DNA of 64,000 nt from an uncultured Alphaproteobacteria bacterium (GCA_946481075.1 CAMLMC010000004.1:62001-126000), one strand, 5' to 3'. Positions 15,924 through 25,736 are shown, numbered from the stretch's first letter. Numbers and translations are program-made. Notes: generated by a model not told the origin, from the sequence alone.

Positions 15924-17753
15924 TTATTCCACCGTCACAGATTTGGCGAGGTTGCGTGGCTGATCGACATCCGTTCCCTTGGCCACCGCCACATGATAGG
16001 CCAGCAATTGCACCGGGATGGAATACAGGATCGGCGCGACAAATGGGTGTACTTCATCGAGAGTCACCTGCCAGCTGCTTTGTTTTTGCAATTTCGCGCA
16101 GCCCGCCGCATCGGAGAAGAGGACGATCTTCCCGCCGCGTGCGACCGTTTCCTGCACGTTGCTGGCCGTTTTTTCAAACAGCACATCGTTGGCCGGAGCC
16201 ACGACAACCACAGGAACCTTGTCATCGATCAAGGCAATGGGGCCGTGTTTCATTTCACCGGCGGCATAGCCTTCGGCATGGATATAGGAAATCTCCTTCA
16301 GCTTTAACGCACCTTCCAGCGCGATCGGATAAAGCGCGCCGCGGCCGAGATAAAGCATGTCGCGCGCGTCCATGACGTCTTTGGCGATATCCTTGATCGC
16401 GCCATCGTAATTCAGGATGGCGGCGGCCTTCTTGGGCACCTGACGCAGAGCATCGGCGAGCGCCTGCTTTCTGTCTTCATCCACCACGCCGCGTTTGACG
16501 CCCAATGCCAGTGCAAGGCAGGCCAGCGTCGACAACTGCGTCGTAAAGGCCTTGGTCGAAGCCACACCAATTTCAGGGCCGGCAAGAGTGTGAAGCACCG
16601 CATCGGATTCACGCTCAATCGTGCTTTCAATCGTGTTGACGATGGACAGAATTTTCTGCTTTTGACGTTTGCAATAACGAAGGGCTTCCAGCGTATCGAG
16701 CGTTTCACCGGATTGGGATACGAATATCGCCACGCCGCCTTCGGGCATCGGCGCTTCGCGGTAACGGAATTCCGAGGCAATATCCACTTCGCAGGAAATA
16801 CGCGCGATCTGCTCGAACCAGTATTTGGCGACAAGACAGGCATAAGAGGCGGTGCCGCACGCCACCAGTGTCAGGCGCGGCGCGTTTGCCAGCATTTCAA
16901 GGATATCGGCAGGAATGGAAACATCACCCGTTGCTGGATTGATGAAGGAATTGAGCGTATCGCCGATCACTTCCGGCTGTTCGTATATTTCCTTTAACAT
17001 GAAATGCGGATAGGGGCCTTTTTCTGCCGTCAGACCGGACTGCGCCGTGATACGGATAGGGCGTTCGACATTGTCGTTGCTGCGCGTATAGACGCGCACC
17101 GAATTGCGCGTGATCGTAACGCGGTCGCCATCTTCCAGAAAACTGACCTTGCGGGTGAGGCCGGAGAGCGCATAGGAATCAGAGCCGAGATACATTTCAT
17201 CCTCGCCATAACCGACGGCGAGCGGCGTGCCCTGACGTGCGCCGATCATCAGATTGTCTTCGCCCGTAAAAATAATCGCGAGGGCATAAGCGCCTTCAAG
17301 GCGATTGATGGCAGCGTCGGCCGCTTCCTGAGGTTTCATGCCTTGTTTGATGTTATGCGTGACAAGGTGGGCAATTACTTCGGTATCTGTGTCGGAAACG
17401 AAACGATATTGGAAGGCCGATAATTCTTCCTTCAATTCCAGATAATTTTCGATGATACCGTTATGGACGACGGCGACATGATCGGTTGCATGGGGGTGCG
17501 CGTTGTTCTCCGTGGGGCCGCCATGCGTTGCCCAACGCGTATGCCCAATGCCGATAGTGCCATTCAGCGGTTCTTTCTTCAAACGCGCATCAAGATTGAT
17601 CAGCTTGCCTTCGGCTCTACGGCGCTCGATCTTGCCATCAACAAGACAGGCTATACCGGCGCTATCATAGCCGCGATATTCCAGACGGCGCAGACCTTCG
17701 ACCAAGCGCGGAGCCGCATTTTCTTTTCCGATGATACCGATAATGCCACACAT
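15924..17753 (-). CDS. glmS: glutamine--fructose-6-phosphate aminotransferase (isomerising)
   Basis: Makes glucosamine-6-phosphate from fructose-6-phosphate and glutamine, the first step towards UDP-GlcNAc for peptidoglycan and LPS. The 609-residue protein begins MCGIIGIIG, so the catalytic N-terminal Cys2 is exposed after Met removal; this fixes the start at 17753. The glutaminase motif LRRLEYRGYDSAGIA and two SIS domains (SQSGETLDTLEALRY; GRGALYPIALEGALKLKEISYIHAEGY) are intact, and it ends LAKSVTVE as usual. It follows glmU with a 1-base gap. No ribozyme was noticed in that junction. Confidence 0.97.
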   Translation of the reverse strand: MCGIIGIIGKENAAPRLVEGLRRLEYRGYDSAGIACLVDGKIERRRAEGKLINLDARLKKEPLNGTIGIGHTRWATHGGPTENNAHPHATDHVAVVHNGIIENYLELKEELSAFQYRFVSDTDTEVIAHLVTHNIKQGMKPQEAADAAINRLEGAYALAIIFTGEDNLMIGARQGTPLAVGYGEDEMYLGSDSYALSGLTRKVSFLEDGDRVTITRNSVRVYTRSNDNVERPIRITAQSGLTAEKGPYPHFMLKEIYEQPEVIGDTLNSFINPATGDVSIPADILEMLANAPRLTLVACGTASYACLVAKYWFEQIARISCEVDIASEFRYREAPMPEGGVAIFVSQSGETLDTLEALRYCKRQKQKILSIVNTIESTIERESDAVLHTLAGPEIGVASTKAFTTQLSTLACLALALGVKRGVVDEDRKQALADALRQVPKKAAAILNYDGAIKDIAKDVMDARDMLYLGRGALYPIALEGALKLKEISYIHAEGYAAGEMKHGPIALIDDKVPVVVVAPANDVLFEKTASNVQETVARGGKIVLFSDAAGCAKLQKQSSWQVTLDEVHPFVAPILYSIPVQLLAYHVAVAKGTDVDQPRNLAKSVTVE

Positions 17754-17754
17754 A

Positions 17755-19089
17755 TTATGCAGACTCCTTTTTGTTCTTTTTGCGGTCCCGATATATAGCG
17801 GCCCAGCCGTTTTTGATGATCGATGTTGCGCGGGCAATAAGAAGCGCGTCTTTCGGCACGGTTTGCGTGACAACAGACCCCGCCGCGACGAACGATCCAT
17901 CTTCCAGTTTCACCGGCGCGACAAGCGTGGAATTGCTGCCTACAAAAACGCCCGCGCCGATATCGGTTTTGTGTTTATCAAACCCGTCATAATTACAGGT
18001 GATGGTGCCCGCGCCGATATTCGATTTTGCGCCAACCGATGCATCGCCGATATAGGCCAAATGGTTTGCCTTCGCGCCCGCGCCGATGATTGATTTTTTC
18101 ACTTCGACAAAATTGCCGATCTTGGTATTTTCGCCGAGCGTTGTCCCGCCGCGAATGCGCGCGAATGGGCCGACCTGCGTACCCGATTCAATTTTGACAT
18201 CGGTAAGGTGTGAAAACGCATGAATGGTCACGTTGTCGCCCGCGACAACGCCGGGGCCAAACACGACATTCGGTTCCACCACGACATCTTTTCCCAGAAC
18301 AGTATCGTAACCAAAGGTCACTGTGTTGGGGTCAATCAGCGTCGCGCCATTCATCATCGCCCTGTCGCGCAGTTTAACCTGCGCCATGCGTTCATGTTCG
18401 GCCAGCTCGGACCGCGTGTTGATTCCCCACACCCATTGCACATCGGTTTCGACAACGTAAGTAAGATAGCCGTCTTTTTCCGCGATGCGTGGGATATCGG
18501 TCAGGTAATATTCACCTTGCGCGTTGTCATTGCCCAGTTGATCCAGCCATTTGCCAAGATGCGAGGACGGCACGCAGAAATTCCCGGCATTGCAGAGACG
18601 GATTTCTTTCTGGTCTTCGGTCGCATCTTTTTCTTCGACGATGCGGTCCAGCGTGCCATCTTCATTGGCGATCATCCGGCCAAGGCCTTTCGGCGACAGC
18701 GGGCGCACCGCCATGACGGACAGGCCGTTCCAGCCGATCATTTCTTCGAGAACATCGCGGTCAAGGAACGGCTCATCCCCCAGGAGGATCAAAACCTTGC
18801 CTTGGAAATCTTTTAAGAATGGCAGCGCGGGTTTGACGGCATCGCCCGTGCCGCGCTGCTCCGTTTGAATGGCGATTTGGTGCGGCGCCACGGCGGCCTT
18901 GACATCGTCCATGCCGGGCGCGGTGACCACGATAATTTTTTCTGGGTTTAAACTTTCCGCCACCTCGATCAGCCAGCCTATCATCGGGCGACCCGCAATC
19001 TGGTGCATCACTTTTGGCAGCACGGATTTCATCCGCGTGCCCTTTCCGGCGGCGAGAATAACGATGGCGAGGGGGTCTTTGCGTTTCAT
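17755..19089 (-). CDS. glmU: bifunctional GlcNAc-1-P uridylyltransferase / GlcN-1-P acetyltransferase
   Basis: Catalyses the last two steps to UDP-GlcNAc. At 444 residues it has the N-terminal nucleotidyltransferase signature VILAAGKGTRMKSVLPKVMH, then QRGTGDAV and LLGDEPF. A C-terminal left-handed beta-helix of hexapeptide repeats carries the acetyltransferase site (RIRGGTTLGENTKIGNFVEVKK, NIGAGTITCNYDG). The ATG at 19089 is preferred to a GTG three codons upstream because it gives the standard MKRKDPLAIVILAAGKG start. It is upstream of glmS in a two-gene pathway operon, the usual alphaproteobacterial arrangement. Confidence 0.96.
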   Translation of the reverse strand: MKRKDPLAIVILAAGKGTRMKSVLPKVMHQIAGRPMIGWLIEVAESLNPEKIIVVTAPGMDDVKAAVAPHQIAIQTEQRGTGDAVKPALPFLKDFQGKVLILLGDEPFLDRDVLEEMIGWNGLSVMAVRPLSPKGLGRMIANEDGTLDRIVEEKDATEDQKEIRLCNAGNFCVPSSHLGKWLDQLGNDNAQGEYYLTDIPRIAEKDGYLTYVVETDVQWVWGINTRSELAEHERMAQVKLRDRAMMNGATLIDPNTVTFGYDTVLGKDVVVEPNVVFGPGVVAGDNVTIHAFSHLTDVKIESGTQVGPFARIRGGTTLGENTKIGNFVEVKKSIIGAGAKANHLAYIGDASVGAKSNIGAGTITCNYDGFDKHKTDIGAGVFVGSNSTLVAPVKLEDGSFVAAGSVVTQTVPKDALLIARATSIIKNGWAAIYRDRKKNKKESA

Positions 19090-19163
19090 GACGTCCACTT
19101 TTCACGAAAAACACCCCGGACCTCAAGTCACAAGGTGTTTCATCGCGTTACATTTCCCAAAAT

Positions 19164-20066
19164 TTATTGCTGGGCCAGTTGTAGCGTTTTTTGCGGCCCC
19201 TGATAACGGGTTAAATGCATGAAAAGCGTCCCATATTGCGTTTTTACGCGGATTTTGACGGGAATTGCGGGCTGGCCATCAGCAACCTTGGCCAACCATA
19301 CGGTAGGCATTGTGCCGCGCTCCCGCCCCTGTTCCTGAATCGACATCCACCCGCGGGGTTTTTCATGCCATTTTCCCGCCAGAGGTTTCACTTCGACCGT
19401 GCATTCAACGGCAGGGCCATTATATACATTGTACTCCCCACCCTTCAGCTCGACTTCACCTTTATGAACAAATTCCATGCGATAACGGCGTTTTCCGTCA
19501 AAAACCTCTTCAGATCCTTCACATTTTCCCTTGCGGGCGACATTGTTCATGGTGGTGAGAGTGGCTGTCAGCGCATCGGTTGTGTTACTGGTAAGTTCGG
19601 CCTCAACGGGTTTTGCGGACCCATCCTCCTCTTCATTCTTGATGCGGTATTCGCGGAACGTGCCATCCTTGTTGTAGAAATATTCCTTTAATTCCATCTC
19701 TCCCGTGAAATCGGTGCGGGATAAATGTTTTTCAGGCGTTGCCGACCCTGTTTTCGGATTATACCAGCCCTTGGTTTCGAAGACGCCTTTCCAGTTGGCA
19801 ACCTTGCCAAGAAAGCCGCGGGTATAACCTTCCAGTCGAAGGAGATAATTTTTCTTTTTGGCGGCATCAACCGTCAGGTCGGCCGCCATAACATGAAAAC
19901 CGCCGGCATAAACATCATATTCCATTTTTTGAACGCCCGCGTTCGAAGACGCGCTCGACGTCGCAGGCTGCGCGAGGGCCACGCCCTCAAACATAATGGC
20001 CGACATAACGCACAGTGCGGCCACCCAGACCTTCTTTAAATGTTTTGATACCTGCCGCGCCGTCAT
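19164..20066 (-). CDS. exported DUF3108-family protein
   Basis: A 300-residue protein with a basic start, a hydrophobic core and an AxA cleavage site (VALAQPA near residue 32), so periplasmic or outer-membrane facing. The mature part is rich in beta strands and carries DUF3108 features: YDVYAGGFHVMAADLTVD near the start, then ETKGWYNPKTGSATPEKHLSRT, and RVKTQYGTLFMHLTRYQ near the end. The role of the family is not established. The start overlaps the end of the FemAB-like gene by 80 bases, indicating translational coupling. It lies downstream of femAB and a PH-domain gene in one operon. Confidence 0.82.
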   Translation of the reverse strand: MTARQVSKHLKKVWVAALCVMSAIMFEGVALAQPATSSASSNAGVQKMEYDVYAGGFHVMAADLTVDAAKKKNYLLRLEGYTRGFLGKVANWKGVFETKGWYNPKTGSATPEKHLSRTDFTGEMELKEYFYNKDGTFREYRIKNEEEDGSAKPVEAELTSNTTDALTATLTTMNNVARKGKCEGSEEVFDGKRRYRMEFVHKGEVELKGGEYNVYNGPAVECTVEVKPLAGKWHEKPRGWMSIQEQGRERGTMPTVWLAKVADGQPAIPVKIRVKTQYGTLFMHLTRYQGPQKTLQLAQQ

Positions 20067-20937
20067 CGTTCACTCCACCTAGATCAAATTCTTTTACACC
20101 GTTATTTTTAAGCCTCAGCATCGTTTCCCACAAGAGTAATGTGGGTGCGGAAACTTCCTTGCCAGAATCGGATGTCCAGCCAATCAGATAGGTCGCGCTG
20201 CGCCCGTGTTCAACACTAACCGCAAACGCGGCCGTTTCCCCGTTTTTTACGGCGCGGGCCAAATGAAGTTCTCCCTTGGCCGCCAGAAGCGGCGCATAAG
20301 CGGCGAAAAGTTTCGGTGAAATTCCGCCATAACCACGGCTCTTCTGATCCGCCGCATAAACAGCAGCAATCATGGCGATTGTTGCAGGGCCGTTATCCCA
20401 TTCTATCTGCAAGCCGGACCGTTCCGCCGCATTCAAGCGGTTACGCCATTTTTGCTTGAGCCCGGCGCGCAACTCCTCCTCGGACTGCTGCAAATCAACC
20501 CAGATGGTTTCATATCCGGCGCGATCGTCAAGCCGTCTCAACCCCGTTTGCGCAATCAGTTTCTGCGCGGTCGGCCCATCTTCGGTTTCGGGTAGGAAGC
20601 GCCGCTTTCGCCCGAAACGGGGCGGAAACTGACGGTTTATTTCATCAAAGAACAATTTTACATGAAGCGCGGTGCCAAATCCTTCGAACCAGAGGGGGCC
20701 ACGGTCAATCATCACGGCATGCAAGGCATTGAAGACAATACCTGCTTCGAACATCTGGACAATCCCGGCATCGGCGCCGCCAATCCGGATCAGTCCCCAG
20801 CAGGGTTTTTGCCGGTGAAGCGGTGCATAGGCCTTCGCATAGCTATAGGATTGAAGGATGTTGGAATAAGGGGCGCGATTGAAATTGCGCTCCCATTCAT
20901 CAATGGATTGAGTGTTCCAAAGTATTTCTATTGTCAT
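19987..20937 (-). CDS. FemAB-like GNAT-fold acyl/aminoacyltransferase
   Basis: A 316-residue protein of the FemABX type: two GNAT-like halves, here with LQSYSYAKAYAPLHRQKP near the N-terminus, KQKWRNRLNAAERSGLQI in the middle and the late motif EFDLGGVNDDGAAGIKTFKEGLGG, which is typical. Gram-negative members often act in cell-envelope or exopolysaccharide modification; the substrate is unknown here. The start at 20937 removes an arginine-rich leader that only arises from the overlapping frame. Both ends overlap neighbours (38 and 80 bases), forming a tight three-gene operon. Confidence 0.8.
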   Translation of the reverse strand: MTIEILWNTQSIDEWERNFNRAPYSNILQSYSYAKAYAPLHRQKPCWGLIRIGGADAGIVQMFEAGIVFNALHAVMIDRGPLWFEGFGTALHVKLFFDEINRQFPPRFGRKRRFLPETEDGPTAQKLIAQTGLRRLDDRAGYETIWVDLQQSEEELRAGLKQKWRNRLNAAERSGLQIEWDNGPATIAMIAAVYAADQKSRGYGGISPKLFAAYAPLLAAKGELHLARAVKNGETAAFAVSVEHGRSATYLIGWTSDSGKEVSAPTLLLWETMLRLKNNGVKEFDLGGVNDDGAAGIKTFKEGLGGRTVRYVGHYV

Positions 20938-22132
20938 GCGGCGGTTTGTCCTTCTCAAGAGCCGCCTCATCAAAGACTTGGATCAGGTTATTGTCAACGC
21001 CGTTGTCATTCTGCGGTTCCGGCGGTTTTATCAATCCCTGCTCTATCATCTCACGCATCACCTGTTGCGTGATTTGCGGGGTTACTTCGTCGACTATTCT
21101 GGCAATGTCTTCCTTGCTCATATCCGACTTGTCATGCTTGCCCCCTTTATCTGCTTGTGGCTCTTGCGGTTTTGCCTCCACCTCTCCCCTGTCGCGGATT
21201 TGTTGCAAGGATTGCGGCGCCCGCATGGAATTCCGACGGTCCTGATTGACGGTCAAATCCTCCATCAGTTCGCGCTTCAATTTTTCAATACGCTCCGCCA
21301 TTGCGGCTTTGATCTTGCCATCCTGCTCCCATGCGGCGTGATCCCTATTTTGTTCCTTATCCTGCTTACGTCCCCTATCTTTGTCATCCGGACCTGTATC
21401 CATCGGTGGCGGCTGGTTTGGCATAGGTTGATTGGGCGGCGGCGGAATGTCATCCGGCTTCGGTGGCTGGATTTCTGGCTCGGCCGGCTTGGGCGGTTCG
21501 ACTTCGGGCTTCTGAAGCTGTTTTGGCGAATCCTCGCCTTCGCTTGCGTCAATGATATTGATCGGCTTTGCGACGGGTGATTTCCCCACGATCAAATTCA
21601 GCGCCTCCTGCACATGGGTGCGGCGGTCATGCAAAGCCCGAATAAACCGTTCGGGGCGTTCAACGGCATCCAGTTTGATATCCCCGATGAAGCGACAATC
21701 CAGTTTTATGTAGGCATAACCTAGAAGGCGGCCAAAAATTCCAAGATCCATATTCTCGCCGCGGATTTCTTCAAGGTCGATCTGATGGACGTTGACAAAG
21801 ATCAGCCCTTTTTTCTGGATCACGCGGCGATCGGTAAGGGCAATTTGCGTCGCCAGAACCTTGATGACGTAAAAGAGGAAGATCATCGCGCCCGCCGCGA
21901 GCATGAAGAACAAGATACCACTGCTGAGTCCCAGAAACGGAACAGGGACATAGGCGTCACCGCCAAGGCCGGTGAGTGCCGCCATGCCGCGGTTCATCAG
22001 CCAGCTTAAGGCGAGTCCCCCGGCGGCCATTCCCAGAAACCACATCAGCCCCTGTAGAATGTAAATCCAGTGAAGACGGGCGATGCCGATAAGTTTTTCA
22101 TCCCCGTTGATCAGTCTATGGACATAAGCCAT
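20900..22132 (-). CDS. membrane PH-domain protein with proline-rich cytoplasmic tail
   Basis: A 410-residue protein. Two or three N-terminal membrane helices (HWIYILQGLMWFLGMAAGG; GILFFMLAAGAMIFLFYVIKVL) lead into a bacterial PH-like module of the YdbS/YdbT type (IALTDRRVIQKKGLIFVNVHQIDLEEIRGENMDLGIFGRLLGYAYI). From about residue 200 the tail is unusual: a Pro-rich stretch (DDIPPPPNQPMPNQPPPMD) followed by a charged helical region. The ATG at 22132 follows AAGGAGA. The tail suggests protein-protein contacts; that is inference. First gene of the operon with femAB and DUF3108. Confidence 0.75.
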   Translation of the reverse strand: MAYVHRLINGDEKLIGIARLHWIYILQGLMWFLGMAAGGLALSWLMNRGMAALTGLGGDAYVPVPFLGLSSGILFFMLAAGAMIFLFYVIKVLATQIALTDRRVIQKKGLIFVNVHQIDLEEIRGENMDLGIFGRLLGYAYIKLDCRFIGDIKLDAVERPERFIRALHDRRTHVQEALNLIVGKSPVAKPINIIDASEGEDSPKQLQKPEVEPPKPAEPEIQPPKPDDIPPPPNQPMPNQPPPMDTGPDDKDRGRKQDKEQNRDHAAWEQDGKIKAAMAERIEKLKRELMEDLTVNQDRRNSMRAPQSLQQIRDRGEVEAKPQEPQADKGGKHDKSDMSKEDIARIVDEVTPQITQQVMREMIEQGLIKPPEPQNDNGVDNNLIQVFDEAALEKDKPPHDNRNTLEHSIH

Positions 22133-22259
22133 CACGCTCTCCTTATAGTTCTCGAAAAGTTAACGGCCACAAGCGGCGATTCGTTCCCTTTCCCTTGCGA
22201 ATCCTTCGGTTTTCTGGTCAATTGAGGCCCACATCAACACCCTGGAAAGACTGTTAGAA

Positions 22260-23120
22260 ATGACCAACGCCGCCCTGCAATCCGCCCCGACCCTCGAAGC
22301 CGTCATCGAAAAGGCATGGGCCGAGAAGGAAACGATTTCCGCCGCGACAAAGGGCGAAGTGCGCGAAGCCGTCATTGAAACGCTCAATCATCTTTGCGGC
22401 GGCGAGCTTCGCATCGCCACGAAAGAGTCGGGACAGTGGACGGTGCATCAATGGCTAAAGAAGGCCGTCCTTCTGTCATTCCGCCTGAACCCGAACGAAG
22501 CGATTTCCGGAGGTCCTGGCGGCGCCATATGGTGGGACAAGGTGCCGAGCAAATTCGATGGCTGGAGCCCGGACCGTTTCAAGGAAATGGGATTCCGTGC
22601 CGTCCCCGGCAGCATTGTCCGCTGGTCCGCTTATATCGCGCCGAATGTCGTACTGATGCCGTCTTTCGTCAATGTCGGCGCCTATGTCGGTGAAGGCACG
22701 ATGGTCGATACATGGGTGACCATCGGTTCCTGCGCACAGATCGGCAAGAACTGTCATATTTCCGGCGGCGTCGGGATCGGCGGCGTTCTGGAGCCTTTGC
22801 AGGCAGGCCCTGTCATTATCGAAGACAATTGTTTCATCGGCGCCCGTTCCGAAGTTGCGGAAGGCGTGATCGTGGAAGAAGGCGCGGTCCTTTCCATGGG
22901 CGTGTTCCTTGGGGCCTCTACCAAAATCATAGATCGCGCCACCGGTGAAATCTTCATTGGCCGCGTCCCGGCCTATTCGGTGGTCGTACCCGGCAGCCTT
23001 CCCGGCAAACCCCTGCCGGACGGCACGCCCGGACCATCCCTGTCCTGCGCCGTAATCGTGAAGCGTGTAGACGCCCAAACCCGCAGCAAGACCGGGATTA
23101 ATGAACTCTTGCGTGATTAA
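22260..23120 (+). CDS. dapD: 2,3,4,5-tetrahydropyridine-2,6-dicarboxylate N-succinyltransferase
   Basis: Transfers succinyl from succinyl-CoA to tetrahydrodipicolinate in the lysine/diaminopimelate pathway. At 286 residues it has an alpha-helical N-terminal domain and a left-handed beta-helix of hexapeptides ([45 protein letters not shown]). Further motifs are [31 protein letters not shown] and a C-terminus with [10 protein letters not shown]. Family length is about 275-285. It is upstream of dapE, with an HD-like gene between them, so the succinylase branch of DAP synthesis is clustered here. Confidence 0.97.
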   Translation: MTNAALQSAPTLEAVIEKAWAEKETISAATKGEVREAVIETLNHLCGGELRIATKESGQWTVHQWLKKAVLLSFRLNPNEAISGGPGGAIWWDKVPSKFDGWSPDRFKEMGFRAVPGSIVRWSAYIAPNVVLMPSFVNVGAYVGEGTMVDTWVTIGSCAQIGKNCHISGGVGIGGVLEPLQAGPVIIEDNCFIGARSEVAEGVIVEEGAVLSMGVFLGASTKIIDRATGEIFIGRVPAYSVVVPGSLPGKPLPDGTPGPSLSCAVIVKRVDAQTRSKTGINELLRD

Positions 23121-23234
23121 CCATGAAGCAGCCGCGTAATACTGTGTAAGTCCATATATTTACATATTTTAGTTGCAACCTATAGTTCTTATGCTATAAA
23201 ACGCCTGAAATCCGTAGATATATTATAGAAACTA

Positions 23235-24446
23235 ATGAATGCGTTTTTGACCGATTTTGCGCGTGCCGCAGGCCGCACCAAAAAAGCCAATTTCAACGAA
23301 TCGTTTGACTGGCTGTTGACGCGCATAAATTTCAAATCGGAAGAAGAAGCAATCCTTCCCGAAAACATCGAAGAAACCAAGGAAGCGATCCGCGAATTCC
23401 TGACCGACATGGGCTGGTTTCAATCGCGTCTTGCCTTTGAAGAATTGCTTCAGGAAAAATCGGGCAAAGAGGCCTATCGTGCCGATGGCAGAGTGCCGAA
23501 CTTTTACCACGAGGTCAGAGAGTTTCTATATCTTTGCGCAAAAAGGCGCGATGGACTTCTGGCACCGCATTGTCTTGATGAGTTCGGAGGGTTCGATGCC
23601 CTGACCGCCGTTGTCTGGAGACATGATAGCTGGGAAGATCATGGCATCCATCCCACCGCTATCTATGCGCTTCATGAACGCCATATCCATGAGTTCATGA
23701 ACGAGGTCGATCCAAATCACACAAATCCGGATGTTGCGACCTTCGGATACAGAGAACGCCAGAAGGCCGAAATCATCGCGCGGAACATAGATTACGTGAC
23801 CCACAAACACCCCGAGCGCGACGAGAATGGCGAATTCAAACGCAAGCCGAGTGGCAAACTCGTCAAGGTTCCACGCTATCCCGATATGACGCTTTATTAT
23901 GATAACGCTTCGCTGAGCCCTCATTTTCCGTTGCTCAAATTTGAAGATAGCGTTGAAGGCATGGCAACACGTTATGGTGTTACCACCTTCAGTCATGCAT
24001 CGAATGTCGATTACACGCTTGAGCGCCGTCAGTTTTATGGGGGCCGCGCCCTCGACAAGGAAGCGATCGCGAAATTCTCTTTCCTGGATAAGGCCATCAA
24101 AAGTTCAGACGGGATGTTGGGCAATCTTCTATTATGCAATGAGCAAATCAATTTCTACCATGGCAAGGACCCCCATTATATTCGTCCCGTCAGTCTGCCA
24201 GACCGTTATTTCCCGCACGCCGAACGTGGATATCGCCTGCTCCCGGCCGCATGGCATCCCGTCACCATTATGCTGGAGCGTCTGGAGAATATGGCGGAGA
24301 TGGAAGCCGAGAACGGACAGGTTCATACAAGATTAATCCTCGATAAATCGCTCTATCCGTCCCTGTCTCCGCATTTCCCGATCCCGCATAATTATGCAGG
24401 CCCCCTCTTGTCAGGCCAACCGCAGTATGCTCCTAATGGGCCATGA
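23235..24446 (+). CDS. HD-domain-like putative phosphohydrolase
   Basis: A 403-residue protein I could not place in a named family. Three elements fit an HD metal site like that of RelA/SpoT hydrolase domains: a first His in FYHEVREFLYLC, HD in VVWRHDSWEDHGIHP (compare HDxxED), and a distal Asp in LLKFEDSVEGMATRYG (compare KxxDRxxN). Much of the rest is unlike Rsh proteins, and no synthetase, TGS or ACT domain follows. It lies between dapD and dapE and overlaps dapE by the ATGA junction, so it is coupled to lysine/DAP synthesis. Activity and substrate are inference. Confidence 0.65.
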   Translation: MNAFLTDFARAAGRTKKANFNESFDWLLTRINFKSEEEAILPENIEETKEAIREFLTDMGWFQSRLAFEELLQEKSGKEAYRADGRVPNFYHEVREFLYLCAKRRDGLLAPHCLDEFGGFDALTAVVWRHDSWEDHGIHPTAIYALHERHIHEFMNEVDPNHTNPDVATFGYRERQKAEIIARNIDYVTHKHPERDENGEFKRKPSGKLVKVPRYPDMTLYYDNASLSPHFPLLKFEDSVEGMATRYGVTTFSHASNVDYTLERRQFYGGRALDKEAIAKFSFLDKAIKSSDGMLGNLLLCNEQINFYHGKDPHYIRPVSLPDRYFPHAERGYRLLPAAWHPVTIMLERLENMAEMEAENGQVHTRLILDKSLYPSLSPHFPIPHNYAGPLLSGQPQYAPNGP

Positions 24447-25588
24447 GCCTGCATTGCGCTGATATCGCCCAAAAACTAATTTCCTTTCCCTCTGTCACGC
24501 CAGAGGATGCCGGATGTCAGGCCTATCTGAAATCGCTACTCAGCGGTATGGGGTTTGAAATATTCGATCTGCCGTTCGAAGGGCGCGGAGGAACCTACAA
24601 GGTTCCGAATTTTTTTGCGCGCAAAGGCAATACGGGTCCGCACCTTTGTTTTGCCGGCCACACCGATGTGGTGCCCGCGGGAGATGAGGACGCATGGAGC
24701 GTTCCGCCTTTTTCCGGCACGGTAAAAGACGGCAAGATTATCGGGCGCGGCGCATCCGACATGAAAGGGCAGATTGCCGCCTTTGTTGCAGCGATATCGT
24801 CTTTTCTTGAAGGCAATACAAATCATAAAGGATCAATCAGCCTTCTTATCACGGGCGATGAAGAAAATGAATCCATCAATGGAACCGAACGCGTTCTGGA
24901 ATGGATGGCGCAGAACAACCAATTGCCCGATGTCTGCCTTGTTGGCGAACCATCGAACCCGGATTTCATGGGACAGGAGCTCAAGATAGGGCGCCGTGGG
25001 TCCCTTTCCGGTGTGCTCACAGTCCACGGTGTGCAGGGACATGTCGCCTATCCGGCCCGTGCCGACAATCCCCTGCCAACCCTTGTAAAATTATTGTCCG
25101 CGTTACAAGGTACTGTCTTTGACAAAGGCTCCGCCTATTTTCAACCAACCAATCTGGAAATCACCACCATTGATGTCGGCAATACGGCAACCAATGTCAT
25201 CCCGGCGCGCGGCACCGCCAAATTCAACCTGCGCTATTCAGACCGATGGACCAAAGAAGCCCTCTCTGAAAAAATCCGGCAGGTGCTGGATGCCGTTGAC
25301 ACCAATTACGATTTGAAATTGACTGTGGGCGCAGAAGGATTTTTAACGCAACCCGGCGAATGGACCGCCCTTATCTCGGCAATCGTTGAACGGGAAACAG
25401 GACACAAACCGGCCCTGACCACGGGCGGCGGAACATCGGATGCCCGATTCGTCGCCAAATATTGCCCTGTTGTCGAATTTGGCATGACGAATCAAACCAT
25501 TCACAAGGTGGATGAATATTGCACGTTGGACGACCTTGAAAAATGCACATCGATTTACCGTGAAATATTGAAATCTTATTGCGCCTGA
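24443..25588 (+). CDS. dapE: succinyl-diaminopimelate desuccinylase
   Basis: A 381-residue M20-family metallohydrolase that removes succinate from N-succinyl-LL-DAP. Metal-site motifs are intact: CFAGHTDVVPAGDE, then GRGASDMKGQIAAF, GDEENESINGTE with the catalytic Glu pair, TTGGGTSDARF, and the late FGMTNQTIHKVDE. Length is typical (about 375). The ATG overlaps the stop of the HD-like gene (ATGA), so translation is coupled. It provides the step after dapD and the aminotransferase (not in the window). Confidence 0.96.
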   Translation: MSLHCADIAQKLISFPSVTPEDAGCQAYLKSLLSGMGFEIFDLPFEGRGGTYKVPNFFARKGNTGPHLCFAGHTDVVPAGDEDAWSVPPFSGTVKDGKIIGRGASDMKGQIAAFVAAISSFLEGNTNHKGSISLLITGDEENESINGTERVLEWMAQNNQLPDVCLVGEPSNPDFMGQELKIGRRGSLSGVLTVHGVQGHVAYPARADNPLPTLVKLLSALQGTVFDKGSAYFQPTNLEITTIDVGNTATNVIPARGTAKFNLRYSDRWTKEALSEKIRQVLDAVDTNYDLKLTVGAEGFLTQPGEWTALISAIVERETGHKPALTTGGGTSDARFVAKYCPVVEFGMTNQTIHKVDEYCTLDDLEKCTSIYREILKSYCA

Positions 25589-25676
25589 CCCAATTTCGCC
25601 ACAATCGGCCCCGAAATGATCACGATCCGGCCATTCCCCCGCGCCATTGTCAACCTAGATTAGAAACTGTCACGAC

Positions 25677-25693
25677 GACATGACATTCATGTC
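25677..25693. repeat. short perfect hairpin after dapE
   Basis: GACATGA-CAT-TCATGTC is a 7-bp perfect inverted repeat with a 3-base loop, about 90 bases past dapE. It has no T-run, so it is not a terminator by itself; it may stabilise the dapE mRNA end. Confidence 0.35.
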
Positions 25694-25736
25694 TCTCATG
25701 ACTCTCTCTGACCCCTGACTCCCCCCGCCGGTGTTT

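Noticed and set aside
25677..25693. The hairpin after dapE as the operon terminator
   Set aside because: It has no T-run; the GC-rich hairpin with a T-run at 25737-25760 is the better terminator.
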